Part shown: positions 21,793 through 33,694 of the stretch, piece by piece
Position numbering within the stretch: position 1 is the first letter of the stretch
Layout: every line of letters begins with the position of its first letter
NCBI GenBank assembly: GCA_914767715.1
Contig: OU612070.1
Coordinates: forward strand, 23,426,025 to 23,486,024
DNA length: 60,000 nucleotides
Source: Membranipora membranacea
Lineage: Eukaryota > Bryozoa > Gymnolaemata > Cheilostomatida > Membraniporidae
Direction of reading: 5' to 3'
Translations under genes and position numbers: made by a program
The notes under the pieces: model-generated
What the model was told of the DNA's origin: nothing
The model's database searches: none
Seen by the model: the letters and a program-made list of their open reading frames with translations, nothing else

Positions 21793-24723
21793 CAATTTGT
21801 AACTGGCTGTGGTTCCAGCACATCAGATGATACAGCTTACATCACCAGTAATGACAGCGGGTTCGCTTCAGAGTATGGATCTCAGGGCAGTGATCTCTCT
21901 ACTATCAAGTGTGAGGGCTCATCTACTGCACAAGATGTTAGGCCAAAGGTAAGGGATATCGCTACTACTTCCATTGTCTATGACTACTCCACTGACATAC
22001 CCGGAAACTTGAGCGTTGCCTCATGTTCAACATAATAAAAAAGTTGGTTATTGCCATGGAGTTTTAAACCACTCCAATTAAAAATATGATTTCCATGCAA
22101 TATGTGAGGGCATACATGCCAAGTAGTCCTATTTGGTAGGGTTACACCAGATATTTGGACTGATTATCCATGAGACCAGGTGACCCTAAAAACACCCAAC
22201 TTTTGTACCTTAGAGCTTAGTGAAATTTTATTTTATTAGTCCGCTATCATGAGGTCTAGTTTTCATCTTATTATAACCAATTGCATTTAGTTTACATTTT
22301 TTTACATAATGACACTACGTGTAACACCATGCTAGAATTGGACATATTATAGTTTTCTCTGAATAAATAAAAAAAAAACATTTTTAGACCTTCGACGGCT
22401 TGGGTTCTGCTCCGTGCTGCTTGCGGGAGGTTTTCACAGTCCCCAAGACCAACCCAGCCCGCAAGCTGATGCACCACCAGATATAGAGCCCGCCAACTTG
22501 TCATGCATGTGTGAGGGTTAAAATTAATCTTTTCTCTTCCATCCTTCAGATTGCATTATAACATTCTGACAGAAGCGGTATTGGCTATAATTGGTTATTT
22601 ATATTTTTAGGAATATCCTGTAAGCATCGACGATATATCGTTGGAGTGTCATTCAACAACAGCGCTCACACCTAATCGGTCATCCTTGTCTCAGACAGAT
22701 TACCTAGAAAATCAGCAGCCATTGGTCTCCGTATCAAAAGTAACAATTCCAGAGGATTTAGCTGATCACAGAGTAATCTTAGAGTACCTGCTCGAGGAAG
22801 CCACCGATCCTGATCTAGCGTTAGATTGTGTCACATTTATCGTCGTTAGGAATGATCTCCGCCTGCTACATGAGTTTCTATCCGCCTTTGACAAGAAACG
22901 AGGACGTGGCATCATAAGAGAACTTTTGCTGAGATTAGAAACAGTCTGGAGTTCCTCTGACTCCTTTTCAATATCAGTTCAAAAAAATGCCCACATCTGG
23001 AAACGTCTGATTTCATAACTGCCCAAAGCTGAAAAGGACAACTTGTATGTCAACTATCTGAGTACAGCATTTCAGGAAAAAAACTTAGTCCGTGTTGTGC
23101 AAACTCTGAGTATCATGGAGCTACATGAAGCAAAGAGAATTGCCCGATCAAACCCTAAGCCAATTATTGCTGATGAAACACACCTGCGTATCTCTCAAAT
23201 GAAGAAACTATCATGTGACATTATCGAAAAGCTGTATGAATTCTCGAACCGATACATCATACCCTCTACACCACAAAGAGCAAAAATGATCGCATTGATT
23301 GCTTACAATGACTTTAAAAAGGGTAATATGGTGAACAGCACTCGAACTGGCGCTTATAAAGAAGCAGCTTCGTTAAAAGCAGCTCTATCGCGTGCAGGGT
23401 TCCACGTCATCAAGGTGAGGGCGAACTGGACAGTAGACCAGTTGCGACGCTGGATCAAAGAAGAAATAGCGAAGTACCGCAATGTGTGCTCCCTACTATG
23501 GGTTACAATCATGACCCACGGAGACAAAGGAACAATTAAGGGTAGAAATGGAGAAGTAGGGCCTATATCCGATATACTCATGGACATGCACAAACTACCA
23601 GGATCTAAAAATGGGCAGTCAAGGTTACGAGAATGTACACCTGCGGTAAGCTGGCTTCTACTGAATAATAATTGTTAGAGTTGTCCTTTCTATTATCAAT
23701 TATCATTCATTTGAGATTGATGGTGTTGTAGTTTGTTAGCATAAAAGTACTATTTTTGTATTAGAATTAGTTCAGCGCCCAAATTCTTGCTCCCACCCCA
23801 GTCAGACTACCTCTCGTTCACAATTCGTTTGATTAGTTTGATTAGGAATTATATATATATAAATACAGGGTGCTGGGGCCTGGAACAATTAATCAAGAAT
23901 TCTCTTCAAAAGAGAAGGCTCGAACGTGCATCTCCCGCAGAACTGATTGCCTGGCAATGAATAGCAAGTGAATAACCGATTGCGTATCAGTCTCAACAAC
24001 AACTCAAATATCCCCAACAAATGTATAGATTGATGATGATGATGATGATCAATCCTGCAGATACATGTACTAACATTCGTCCCATTCAGCTCATTTCATT
24101 CCAATATTGCCTTGTATTGTGGTTCTTGGAGCTTACGCAATCCATTGCTTGGTCCCCTGGTAGTGTCAGTGTGGTCAACAATTAAATATCATGTCATTCT
24201 TCTTATACTAGTTAACTTACAATTAATTTTACTTCTTCAGGTTCTGGTTGTCCAAGCGTGTCAAGGAATGAACCAGATCTGCAGATACCCACTTATGCAG
24301 CCAGGTCAGGTCAACAAGCTGGCAGAGTTCAGAGCAGAACAAGCTAGCAGCAGGCAGAATCAGTCGTCAGCATCAACAGCAGAGCCGACCAATCATGAAG
24401 GAGCGTGGGGTGGAGCATCTACAAGTAATCTTGATGTTTTGGCATTTGGGACTGCAAAAGAGGATCATCCTAAAGATCTCGACTGTGAGCACACAGCACT
24501 AATAATGAGTACACGACATGGCTACTCCTCTCAGCGTAATCACTTCATACCTTGTTTAGCCGAAGAGTTAGAAAAAGTGGACGGACATATTGATCTGAAT
24601 AAGATTGTTGTACAAACATCTCAAGCAATGGAAAGACACCCAGATTTAGAATACAGTGTGCAAACGCCAACATACAGTCATACACTGAGAAGAAGTCTCA
24701 TTTTACCGAAACCAGCGGCATGA
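21793..24723 (+). pseudogene. Caspase-like gene with premature stop (3 visible exons)
   Basis: Exons 21793-21948 (start could be 21819), 22611-23645 and 24241-24723 join in phase; any earlier first exon was not found. The product would have a Ser/Thr-rich N terminus and a helical prodomain with death-fold character (about 22755-22960). A C14 peptidase follows: large subunit with the Arg of TRTGAY, catalytic His in THGDKG (His codon 23517-23519) and catalytic Cys in QACQG (Cys codon 24259-24261), then a small subunit with STRHGYSSQRN. Caspases usually have QACRG, so the Gln is unusual. A TAA at 23016-23018 sits in frame between prodomain and protease, with the same frame open on both sides. 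It is either a pseudogene, a null allele or a sequence error. Confidence 0.85.
22385..22512. other. G+C-richer patch in caspase intron
   Basis: A stretch richer in G+C than its surroundings lies in the intron before the main caspase exon. It shows partial self-complementarity (GGCTTGGGTT / AACCCAGCCC and GCTTGCGGG / CCCGCAAGC), so it is a hairpin-like repeat of unknown family. Confidence 0.45.
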
Positions 24724-25340
24724 ACTGGATTCACTGCGTTTTTGTGTTACTGTGTTTTGCATTGTAATAACTGTTTACTCAATTATATTATCGTTGTTTA
24801 GGTGTTGCAGCTTGTATTATATCGTTATCACATAAAATGGTAACCAAGAGGCATAGAAGTGTTATGCCTCCCTTTTATGCTTTCTAATATTGGTCAGTTA
24901 ACTTTTTGATACATAACACCAAGGTACAACAAAATTTCGACCGCACCCAAACTATAATGGAAGTCAATAATCATTTAACATCTTATATCCGATATCAGTC
25001 TCATTCCCGATTACAAATCGTGATTACCCTGTCTCCATCTCAAGTTCAGGCTACCAATGGAAGATGTGCCAGTTACAGCTGACAGCATTCTTGCCAAGCC
25101 TTTTGCTCACCATAAACTAGATTAAAGTTTCAAGAGCATAATTTAGCAATATGGTATAATAATTTTTTCTACATCTGAGTAAAGAAAACCCATTTACAAC
25201 CTGTCACATTTTCAGTGCGTGATTACATTCTTTCTTTTGTTTTCCTTGTTTCTTAACGTTACACTACATTACAGCTATATCTACATAAAACACAAGAAAG
25301 TGTACTACGGCTTGCAACATTATGTAAGCAGAAATATAAC
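24724..25340. other. Spacer downstream of the caspase gene
   Basis: A/T-rich 3' region of the caspase gene. No open frame, RNA gene or repeat that I can support. Confidence 0.4.
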
Positions 25341-25347
25341 ACATCCC

Positions 25348-25470
25348 AGTGACCATAGTCTAAGTGCTCAATCAGCTGGCATTACATTACACTAAAATTA
25401 AGGGTTCGATAATGCATGTAATGCCATTAACTCACACTGCAGCGGTCTGAGCACTTGGACTACAGTGACT
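25348..25470. mobile_element. Small MITE-like inverted repeat
   Basis: AGTGACCATAGTCTAAGTGC at the left pairs with the complement of the right end (GCACTTGGACTACAGTGACT). A second inner pair is GGCATTACAT / ATGTAATGCC. I see no clear target duplication. Confidence 0.55.
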
Positions 25471-27237
25471 AGTAAGGTGCATGGTCCGTCTGATCCAGTA
25501 AATCTATAAAGTAATTGTAACTGTTCTGTGTATTTAATCATAGGAACAGGGCCCACCCGGACATATTGGTGTCCAAGAAATATTTGATAACAGTAACACA
25601 ATAAGGAAGAGTGGCTGTAGTGTAAGATAAGGTTACTACATAGTAGCAGTTGCCCTTAGCTTAGGAAGAGTTTGTGAAGTTCTTCTCTCTTGTAACAATT
25701 CCGACGTGATTATTCTCTACATTAAAATCCTGCATGTCGTTTGATTGATATGTGCTGTACAACCCTGATGAAGAAGTTTTGTTGTCATAAACCTGAGTTT
25801 ATTTGCAGATCTGTTGAGCAAATTGTTTTCACTCTGAGAAAACCTATTTCAAAAGTGATGTTGCTGGGTCTCAACAGACAATCATCTTGGACTCACTAGG
25901 GTGTTTGGGACAAACAAAGTCTATTGGGCAACTCATGTCTTTAACCGCCTGGACTTACCAGAGTGGGTGGTATATCCTACCCTCCCTGGTCTCACCACTG
26001 TTTTTATTTTACCCAATACAGGGAGTTGTGTTCTTAGCATCAATGAAGAGGTAACTCCTTATTCATACATCATACACTGTTAATTATCAAGTCTAACCTA
26101 AATAATTCTTAAAGTGAATTTATACTAGTTAGTTTTTTGGACTTTTCTAACAATGTTAATGATTTTTAGAGCAATTAATGTACTCAACTGAATCTATTTC
26201 CACACAAGAATTAATTAGGCGTAAGGCGTTAGGCTTAAGAGGTGTATGTAAAGTTAGCACACAGAGAGATATATGATATACACTTAGAAAGACACAAGAG
26301 TGAGTACTGAATATACATCTACATAATTTGGAGTCCTTGTTATAACAAGGAGTAACAGGGTTATAAGAGAGCCCCTTCTAATATTCTCTTTCCCTGCGTG
26401 TGATGTCACAGCCTGAGTTCAATGCTATCATCCAAGTTTAGACAACCTTCACTGTATGTCTTATTATTGCTTACATTATTGTGGGGCATATAACTCTGCA
26501 CAAAGATTTACAACATATATGACATCACTCTGACAACCTGTCCTCAAATGTTACCATATTATTTTGTGCCGCCGCCTCCTCAAACATTGCCCAGCAGCAA
26601 GAGGAACCAGATTGATACTATCTTGTTTTCATTCTTCAGGTTTCCTCACTCCATCAGTGATTTCCATCTAATAGTCTCTGCAATATATGTTAAAAGGGAA
26701 GGCTATAACATCAGTTTTACATTTATATTTCATCCATCTGCATAGTGTTTCATCTCACCATCAGATGACATGACTATATCCACATTCCCTTTGCTTCACC
26801 ACACCTGACCAACCTAGTCAAGAGTTATGTCCGCATGCTAATAAATAAACATGTATCCATTTTAATGTCTAAATGTCAACATGTTTTTACAAATGTTTGA
26901 TTTCAAAATGGTTGGCTGTAAGTTTTGACAGTTACTGCTTGCTCCTTCCTAAAATGTCTCTGATACAAATTCATTCAATGCAGGATATGATGTCAGTTGA
27001 GGGAATTGTTATTCAAGGAAGAATGCCATGTTAAAAATCATATAAAAACTTGTTATTGTACTGGTACACTTATACAATGCACAAACTGAATCGAATTATT
27101 GATCGCCATTGAACAATTGCACTAAAAACAATAATTATTTTTGTCAATGATTTTAGTTTCACTTATGCATATTGTTCCGAAATTAATAGCTGAACACACC
27201 AGTCTAGATTAGTTGCTGCAGTGATTATATTCTGATC
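25471..27237. other. Upstream region of TRIM copy 1
   Basis: No gene is seen. The stretch around 26020-26085 (GGAGTTGTGTTCTTAGCATC) has a relative near 44048-44105, upstream of TRIM copy 2, and the two upstream regions share other short blocks. The promoter of TRIM copy 1 should lie here, but I cannot place a TATA box or start site. Confidence 0.45.
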
Positions 27238-30200
27238 ATGGCAAGCTTTGCTGACAAGATCCGATGCCCACACTGCTTGGAGGAGCTGGACTATTTAGAG
27301 GACCCTAAGGTGTTACCATGCAGTCATGTCTTCTGTATGCCGTGTATCGAGAGTATCACCTCTAAGACAGAAGTGGGTGTGCAGACAACATGCTCAATCT
27401 GCAGGTTTGTGATTTATACCCAATTCTCCCATCCCGGTACACACTTGGAAACTGATTACATAAGTACATGTGTCTGGTTTACGGAACCAAAAAATAGATA
27501 TATAGGCATGTACACCGACAATTCAAGACCATCTTATATCAGATTTCAATACACCCACACACCAATCAGAGGGATGATGATTGTACAGCTAGGCTACTCA
27601 ATATTCTCAACTTGAATGCCGGACAACACCTTTCCTAAATCATACCACCACATCCCCTCGCTTATGTCCCTTTTGCGGACCAATGAGGGAGTTTGTTGTA
27701 TGGACATCATCCTGGTTACTACTTTTCAGTGCAACTCACGATGTCGCCTCCTTGAGTATGTTTGAATCAGCCTGGGATAAATCGAGGACCACAGACCTGA
27801 CAACAACCTCAGATACACAAGCAGACCAGGAGGTACCAGTGATTAGTTGTGATAAGTGTGATAAGAACGCAGTCAGCTACTGCAAAGATTGTGACCGGAA
27901 ACTTTGCTCAGAACATGAGAAGGTGTGGTATATTAGCCTGCCCAGTGCCCAGGCTAGTGTTATATTATGCGATAAAAATGTTTCTAAATATGAATACATG
28001 TCTATTCCTTTAGTCAGCCAACTCTCTTTTATATTAGCTGTGTAACACTGGATTCAGGGTAGGAGCCAGGAAGTTTTCAATAAGGACACAGTATAAATGG
28101 CCCTAGCTAACCCCAAGCCGTTGTCCGGCCATCAAGAGGAGAGCTATCTAAACATATTCTATGAAATTCTATCCTTTTACACCTGAAAAAGGTAATTGAA
28201 AAGTTTAAAACTTCACAAATCAAACTACTTAGGTCTTGTGTTTCAGCTCCATCAGTTATTCTTCATAGAGGAGACAACCTTACACAAGCTCATCTCGATA
28301 CAAAGCTATTCTACCAAAGTCAATATGTATGTGAAGCCACTATGCCCAACCCACCAAAAAGAGTACGCGATGTGCTGCCGAAATTGCTTTAGTCTCAAAT
28401 GTCAAATGTGTACGGTGGAAACCAAATGTGCTCCTGAATCGGATGATGAGGCTGATGACAAAACAGATGACGAAGCTGATGACAAAACAGATGGCGAAGC
28501 TGATGACAAAACAGATGACGAAGCTGATGACAAAACTGCTGCCGAAATAGATGGTCAAACTGATGACAAAACTGTTGATGACACTGATGACAAAGAGGAA
28601 GGTATGCATTTAGTTACGTGGTTGTAGTTTATTGACCAAGCTGCTGAGATAAACCTATTTACTACCGAAATATGCTTATACCACTATAAACAAAGGAAGC
28701 CTAATCAAATTAATCATCCCTATAAAAGAGTTATGGTCATATCCCGACAGCTATAGATTAGATCAGCCATGCTCAACCTCGGCCAAATTGGCCATTTCGG
28801 CCAAATTGGTCATTTTGTTCGGCCAAATGCACCCTTACCATATCTGAAAGTCCAGTTATCACACATTGAAAAGTCCAATTAATCCTCCTTTGCAGTAAAT
28901 CGCCCTAACACTTTTTCAGGAGGGCAGTTTTCAAAAAACCCCTAAGAGTTATGAATACAGGGGCTCCCTGCACACAAAGCGGTCTTCAATTTTTTCAGAG
29001 AAAATAGGGCAATCTTCAATTTTAAAACTCTCATCTTCAGACTTAATTCTTCAAAACAACTGGACCGTGGTGTTATCTACTCATTTTTGCTTAGAATGAC
29101 CCATGTGCTTGAGTTTTGGTTTTGTTTTGATAGACTGATGAGTTTCAGTTTGTTATTGCTTGGAGTTGTCTGTTCAAAACACCTTATCTGAGTGGCTAAC
29201 TAAAAATTGTTGTACTGAATTGAAGTCTAAAATCTTTTATTGATTTTTCATTTAAACTGACTATATCTTTTCTTCAACTTTAAAACACTCAATCTTCAAT
29301 ATTCAGTAAAATAGCTGGGAGCCCCAATACACATTGATTATATTTATGTTTGTCAATAACAGTTGCCCATTGTGTTATACATAGGGACTGTGAAGCAATA
29401 GCACTGATGAAGTTGTTTTATAATGGCAAATTTCTGCTTGTCATGAAATTTATAGTTCATTAATACATCTTAGACTGAATAATGTGCGCTATCCTTCTGT
29501 GCCATGGCCCGCCTCAAAACATACCTTTGGGCCAAACTTGAACCAAAAGCCTCGGAACATTGCATGTTCTAAGTCGGTTGCAGAGAGGGATTGAGCATGT
29601 AAAAGTTCAATGTTGGCAAGTTTGTGGCATCTCGTCCCAAAAGCCTTCTCTGTGATAGTTGATAGAATCAGAATTTTGATGAAAAACTGCTCACACAAAA
29701 ACGGTTATTATGATTATTCAATCAATTCATGTTCAATTCAACAATATCACATATTTTACTGACTGTTGAGCAGGTTAATCAAGATCCGTTACCTACCTCT
29801 TACGACTCCCTTGTGTACTTTGCAACCACCATTTTAAAATTTGACATATTTTACTGTTCATCCTCTTTCCATAATATGTTCACCAATTTTCTACAATTCT
29901 AAGTGTCAATCACAAAAGGGATATTCTGATGTCCCTTTCTGTTACACTTAAAAATACTGGGACCAATTTCTTGTCAATTTTCGTCTCAAATAGGGCTGAA
30001 ATGTCTTGAAACTGCCTCAGATTTTAAAAAATTTTTTGGGGGAGACCCCCATACCCCCCTAGCGGGAAAGCTCTTCTGCGTCCCTCCCGCACCCTTCCCG
30101 CCTGGTCCCTACCACTTTGAAACCCATGAATACAGCCCTGCTTACTTAACATGATTATGACTTCATTTGCTCCATCAACTTGGTTCAGCCAAATTGTATG

Positions 30201-32741
30201 AAGCCGAAAAAAGTGGCCAAATCCAAGAAAAGGTTGAACATGCATGGATTAGATGACATGTTGTTCTTCGTGAAAGTGTAATGCCACAACCACCGGGTTC
30301 TACCTAAAAGTTATCACACCAGTCTTAATATTTTTTGTCTGTCTTTTGTTTCTAGGTAGGGGACATTACTACCATACACTGACAGACACTGTGACCCAAG
30401 TCAAGGAGGAGTTCGATTCACTTTTGAGTGATTGTAGTAAGAAGCTGACCGATATGTGTAAGGTGGAGAAACAGACCTGGCAGGAGCTGGACGAGACAAA
30501 TGAAGCTTGTGATGATCTGATAGAAAAAGTGAACACCAAAACAAAAGAGCTTGTGAGTATATAGACACTAGTTCCTTTCACTGAGAATGTGACTGGTAAA
30601 GGACACTCTGAGTTATATAACCCTGATCATTATCGCTTTTTACTAGATTTGCAGGACCCTATCTTATTGTTTTCAAGAAAACTGACATTAATTACAAACT
30701 AAACTAATCTGGTAGTTTAAGAAAAAAAGGAGTTCACTTGATGTTAGTTATTACCATAATCTTTTTACTGTTCATCCTTATTTCTTCATGTTATCGGTAC
30801 AAATTATAGGTTATTGCAATTGATTCTTTACACCAAATAGTTTTCTACCATTCTTCCTTTATAATCAACAAAAGTTCAGCGAGAGACATACGGGTACAAT
30901 TACCAAAATATTGGTTAATAAAATCTGTCTTGGTGCTTTAGATGATGGCTGTCAGATCTGGGCAGCAAACATTGATTAAGAAAATAACTGCATTTAAAAC
31001 CCTCAAGACTGTAAAAGTAGAAAGCCATCTGGAGGGTATCCGATCACATCGAGAGACATTGGGAGACATGATGGTAGACTGTAAACAGTTTATCAAATCA
31101 AACCATGTGTTCAAAGTTGTTCAGGGAAGGAAAAGAAGACGTTTAGAACTAGAGGAATCACTGGGGACGCCATACAAATCTGATGAATTTGCGCAGGGAA
31201 GAGCACAAATTGATCTACATCTGTGGGAAGGTATGATAAAATGCTTGGAACTTACCCGAGAGCTTCTTACGCATCTCTTATTTTTCACCATCATTCTTGT
31301 AAAAGTGATCAGATCAACCCGTAATATATTATTCAAAATCATTGCCATGTTACATGCCTATAGTTTTTGTATCACCCTAGTGGAGTAAATGTTTGCGGCA
31401 GTTTGTTCAACCAGTTAGTGGCTTACTTTATGTTAGCTAGCCCCTAGTTTTAGCTAGTTGAGGTCACAGTAAAAAGGGTAAGTAAATGTTAGCTAGCTTT
31501 AAGGTGAGCTTATTCCAGCATGTGTGAAATGGCCATTTTTCAATCTCTTGTGAATATTTTACTCTTCTAGAATACATGGCAACAATCAATATGGTGAATG
31601 TTGTCTGCATTCCTCATGTTCTTATATATTTTTCATCTCTTCATGTAGACCTAATGAAAAATTATATGAGCTCAAACTTCACTTCAGTAGCAGTACCGCG
31701 ACATCTGGAGTTCTTAGACTCTATAAAAGTGACTGAAGGATGTTACGACCTTCAAATCCGCGGTAACGCAGATTTACAACTAGCAAGTTATAGGGGTATC
31801 AAAATTTATTCAAGATACAACAGCGGTGTCAAAACACTATTGGAACAGAAAACTGTCATCTCATTGGCAAAAAATCCTGGCAATAATACCCATATATATT
31901 TCATGACAAGCGGGACAAACACAGATTCAAGAGCTGTCTATCAGTGTGACGCTCATCAACCAAAGCAGACACCAACTGAGCTGTTTAGCTACCACATCAA
32001 GCGTAGAATATTCAACTGCATCACAGCATCCAACTCAATGATCGTAGCCACAGATGACCAAGAGCTGGTAATCTACCATCTCGAAACTAAGAAGCAGAAT
32101 GTTGTGAAAGTCGGCTTCAATCCGGGATCAGTTCATTTAATTTCGGACGAGTTGCTCCTTGTAACTGAGTTGGGAAGTAATTTACATTTGTTAAGGTTGA
32201 TAGATGACAAATTTTGTATACAACATGAGACAATTTGGACCAGCAATTACCTTCCAGGAACACTAGGAGTTTGCACTACTCACAATGGACTGATTGCTGT
32301 GAGCAGTTTTCATGACAAAGTGATCTACATACTATCACCACTAGGTATGAAACGGTCACATTCACTGTTTAAAACAGTAGCAGACATGTAAAAAATGAGG
32401 TATTATTTTATATTATGAAGGAAATTCATAATGATAATAATAATAGTAATAATAATAATGATGAAAGACATCCGTCCAGGAAAATAATCTCTGCCAAATA
32501 AACAGTGTATATATTCCAGCAATCAATTGAAGTAATCGAGGGTCATGATCATGACAATAATAACAATTTTGAATACGGAGTATAGGATAATTTTTCTTTA
32601 TTTACAGGCAAAATACTAATGAAACTAACTGATGATATGCTACCAGGGAGATACTTAGGAGGCATGATAAGTATACATGGAGATATTCTGGCTGTCGCAT
32701 GTTCGATACAAAATGAGTTGCGGTTATTCAGATTGTATTGA
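27238..32741 (+). CDS. TRIM-like RING/B-box/coiled-coil/propeller protein, copy 1 (7 exons, 676 aa)
   Basis: Exons 27238-27404, 27730-27922, 28247-28601, 30356-30552, 30942-31230, 31649-32344 and 32608-32741 total 2031 bases with matching phases. The C3HC4 RING uses Cys10, 13, 28, His30, Cys33, 36, 52 and 55. A first B-box-like finger is CDKC...YCKDC...LCSEH (96-118). The second is CPTH...CCRNC...CQMC (153-175). An acidic Asp/Lys/Thr repeat (about 184-237) precedes a coiled coil, and a C-terminal propeller of NHL/WD character fills roughly residues 400-676. RING/B-box proteins of this layout are E3 ubiquitin ligases and the propeller would bind the target. It pairs tail-to-tail with P450 copy 2. 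Intron 3 carries a hAT-like insertion. Confidence 0.9.
28446..28600 (+). repeat. 24-bp coding repeat, acidic linker of TRIM copy 1
   Basis: In-frame units of about 24 bp encode ADDKTDDE-type octapeptides, four to five copies then degenerate ones. TRIM copy 2 has at the same point a different short repeat (ENTDD units plus an Asp run, about 49430-49498). The acidic linker is therefore length- and sequence-variable. Confidence 0.85.
28756..30254. mobile_element. 1.5-kb hAT-like non-autonomous element in TRIM copy 1 intron 3
   Basis: A perfect 8-bp duplication, GATTAGAT, lies at 28756-28763 and 30247-30254. The element 28764-30246 has imperfect inverted ends, CAGCCATGCTCAACCT and the complement of CATGCATGTTCAACCT (13 of 16). 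The matching intron of TRIM copy 2 is only about 240 bp, which supports an insertion. No transposase frame is seen inside; the minus-strand frames at 29489-29698 and 30024-30245 show no recognisable domain. Confidence 0.8.
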
Positions 32742-33694
32742 ATGTAACTGAACTAAACAAAAAATCGTACACCATCACATCACAATCAAGCTATACCATA
32801 GACTTTTCAATTTAATGAGCTATGAGAATTTTATTTGATTCACAAGGCAGTTGATGTTTTGAAGCAATTAATGTGTTTAATAGTCGGGGAGCTTGGGTTC
32901 AAAATTCACGTTAAAAGTGTAAAGTCTGATTTTCTTACATTATCTAGTAGAAGTGTTTTATTGTTGTATTCTGCCCTCATATCAGGAATCACAAGGGGGA
33001 TGAGTCTTTATTCCGTGTGTGGTGTAAGCAAACATACTGAGGACCTATAGTGAATAGTGATACTGGTAGCCCACTGCGAGGACCTGCTGAATGGTGAACC
33101 AGTAAAAAAGACTGGAACAACTGTATACTGAACGACACATGTCCTCTGATTCGCTATGAGGATGGTCAGAACTGCTACCATAAGCAATAAAAATAAGCAA
33201 CAGTATTTTTTTTAATTTGATATAATTTGGTCGTGGTTGATGTTATATTGATTTAACTTTATGGCAGATGGCTTAATGGCAGAAAACCCATACACCCAGC
33301 CATAAAAACTATGATGTGTATGACTTGGGAGCCCAGCCAATCAAACTTATGGACCCTTTGTGATTACTAAAATTTAATGAGGAAAAGAAGAACAATAGAG
33401 ATTATTCATTTGGTAAGACATAAACAGGGCCAATAATTGTTTGGGATATAAAGATTGTTTTCAATTGTTTAGCATATCTACTGATCCAGCCTACCAATCA
33501 GTCAAGGGAGGATAAATGCCAATACAGGCCGATTGGATCAAACCTCATGTAAGGTATTCCTGTTTGAAACAAAATCATGAAATAAATTAGAGCATGACTT
33601 GCCCTAACATAGCTGCTATGGACATCTTGAAGCTGACAATATCACAGATAGATTGTGATTACATATAAAACTTCAAAATGGAGATTAGGGGCCA
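32742..33694. other. Intergenic spacer between TRIM copy 1 and P450 copy 2
   Basis: A paralogue of 64-1099, without the 36-bp foldback. It lacks a block present in copies 1 and 3 (about 525-650). A poly(A) signal for the TRIM transcript is plausible at the AATAAA near 33187. Confidence 0.6.

Noticed and set aside
28340-28609. 89-codon - strand frame rich in Val, Ile and Phe
   Set aside because: Antisense of the acidic repeat in TRIM copy 1; hydrophobic only as a mirror of GAT/GAC codons.
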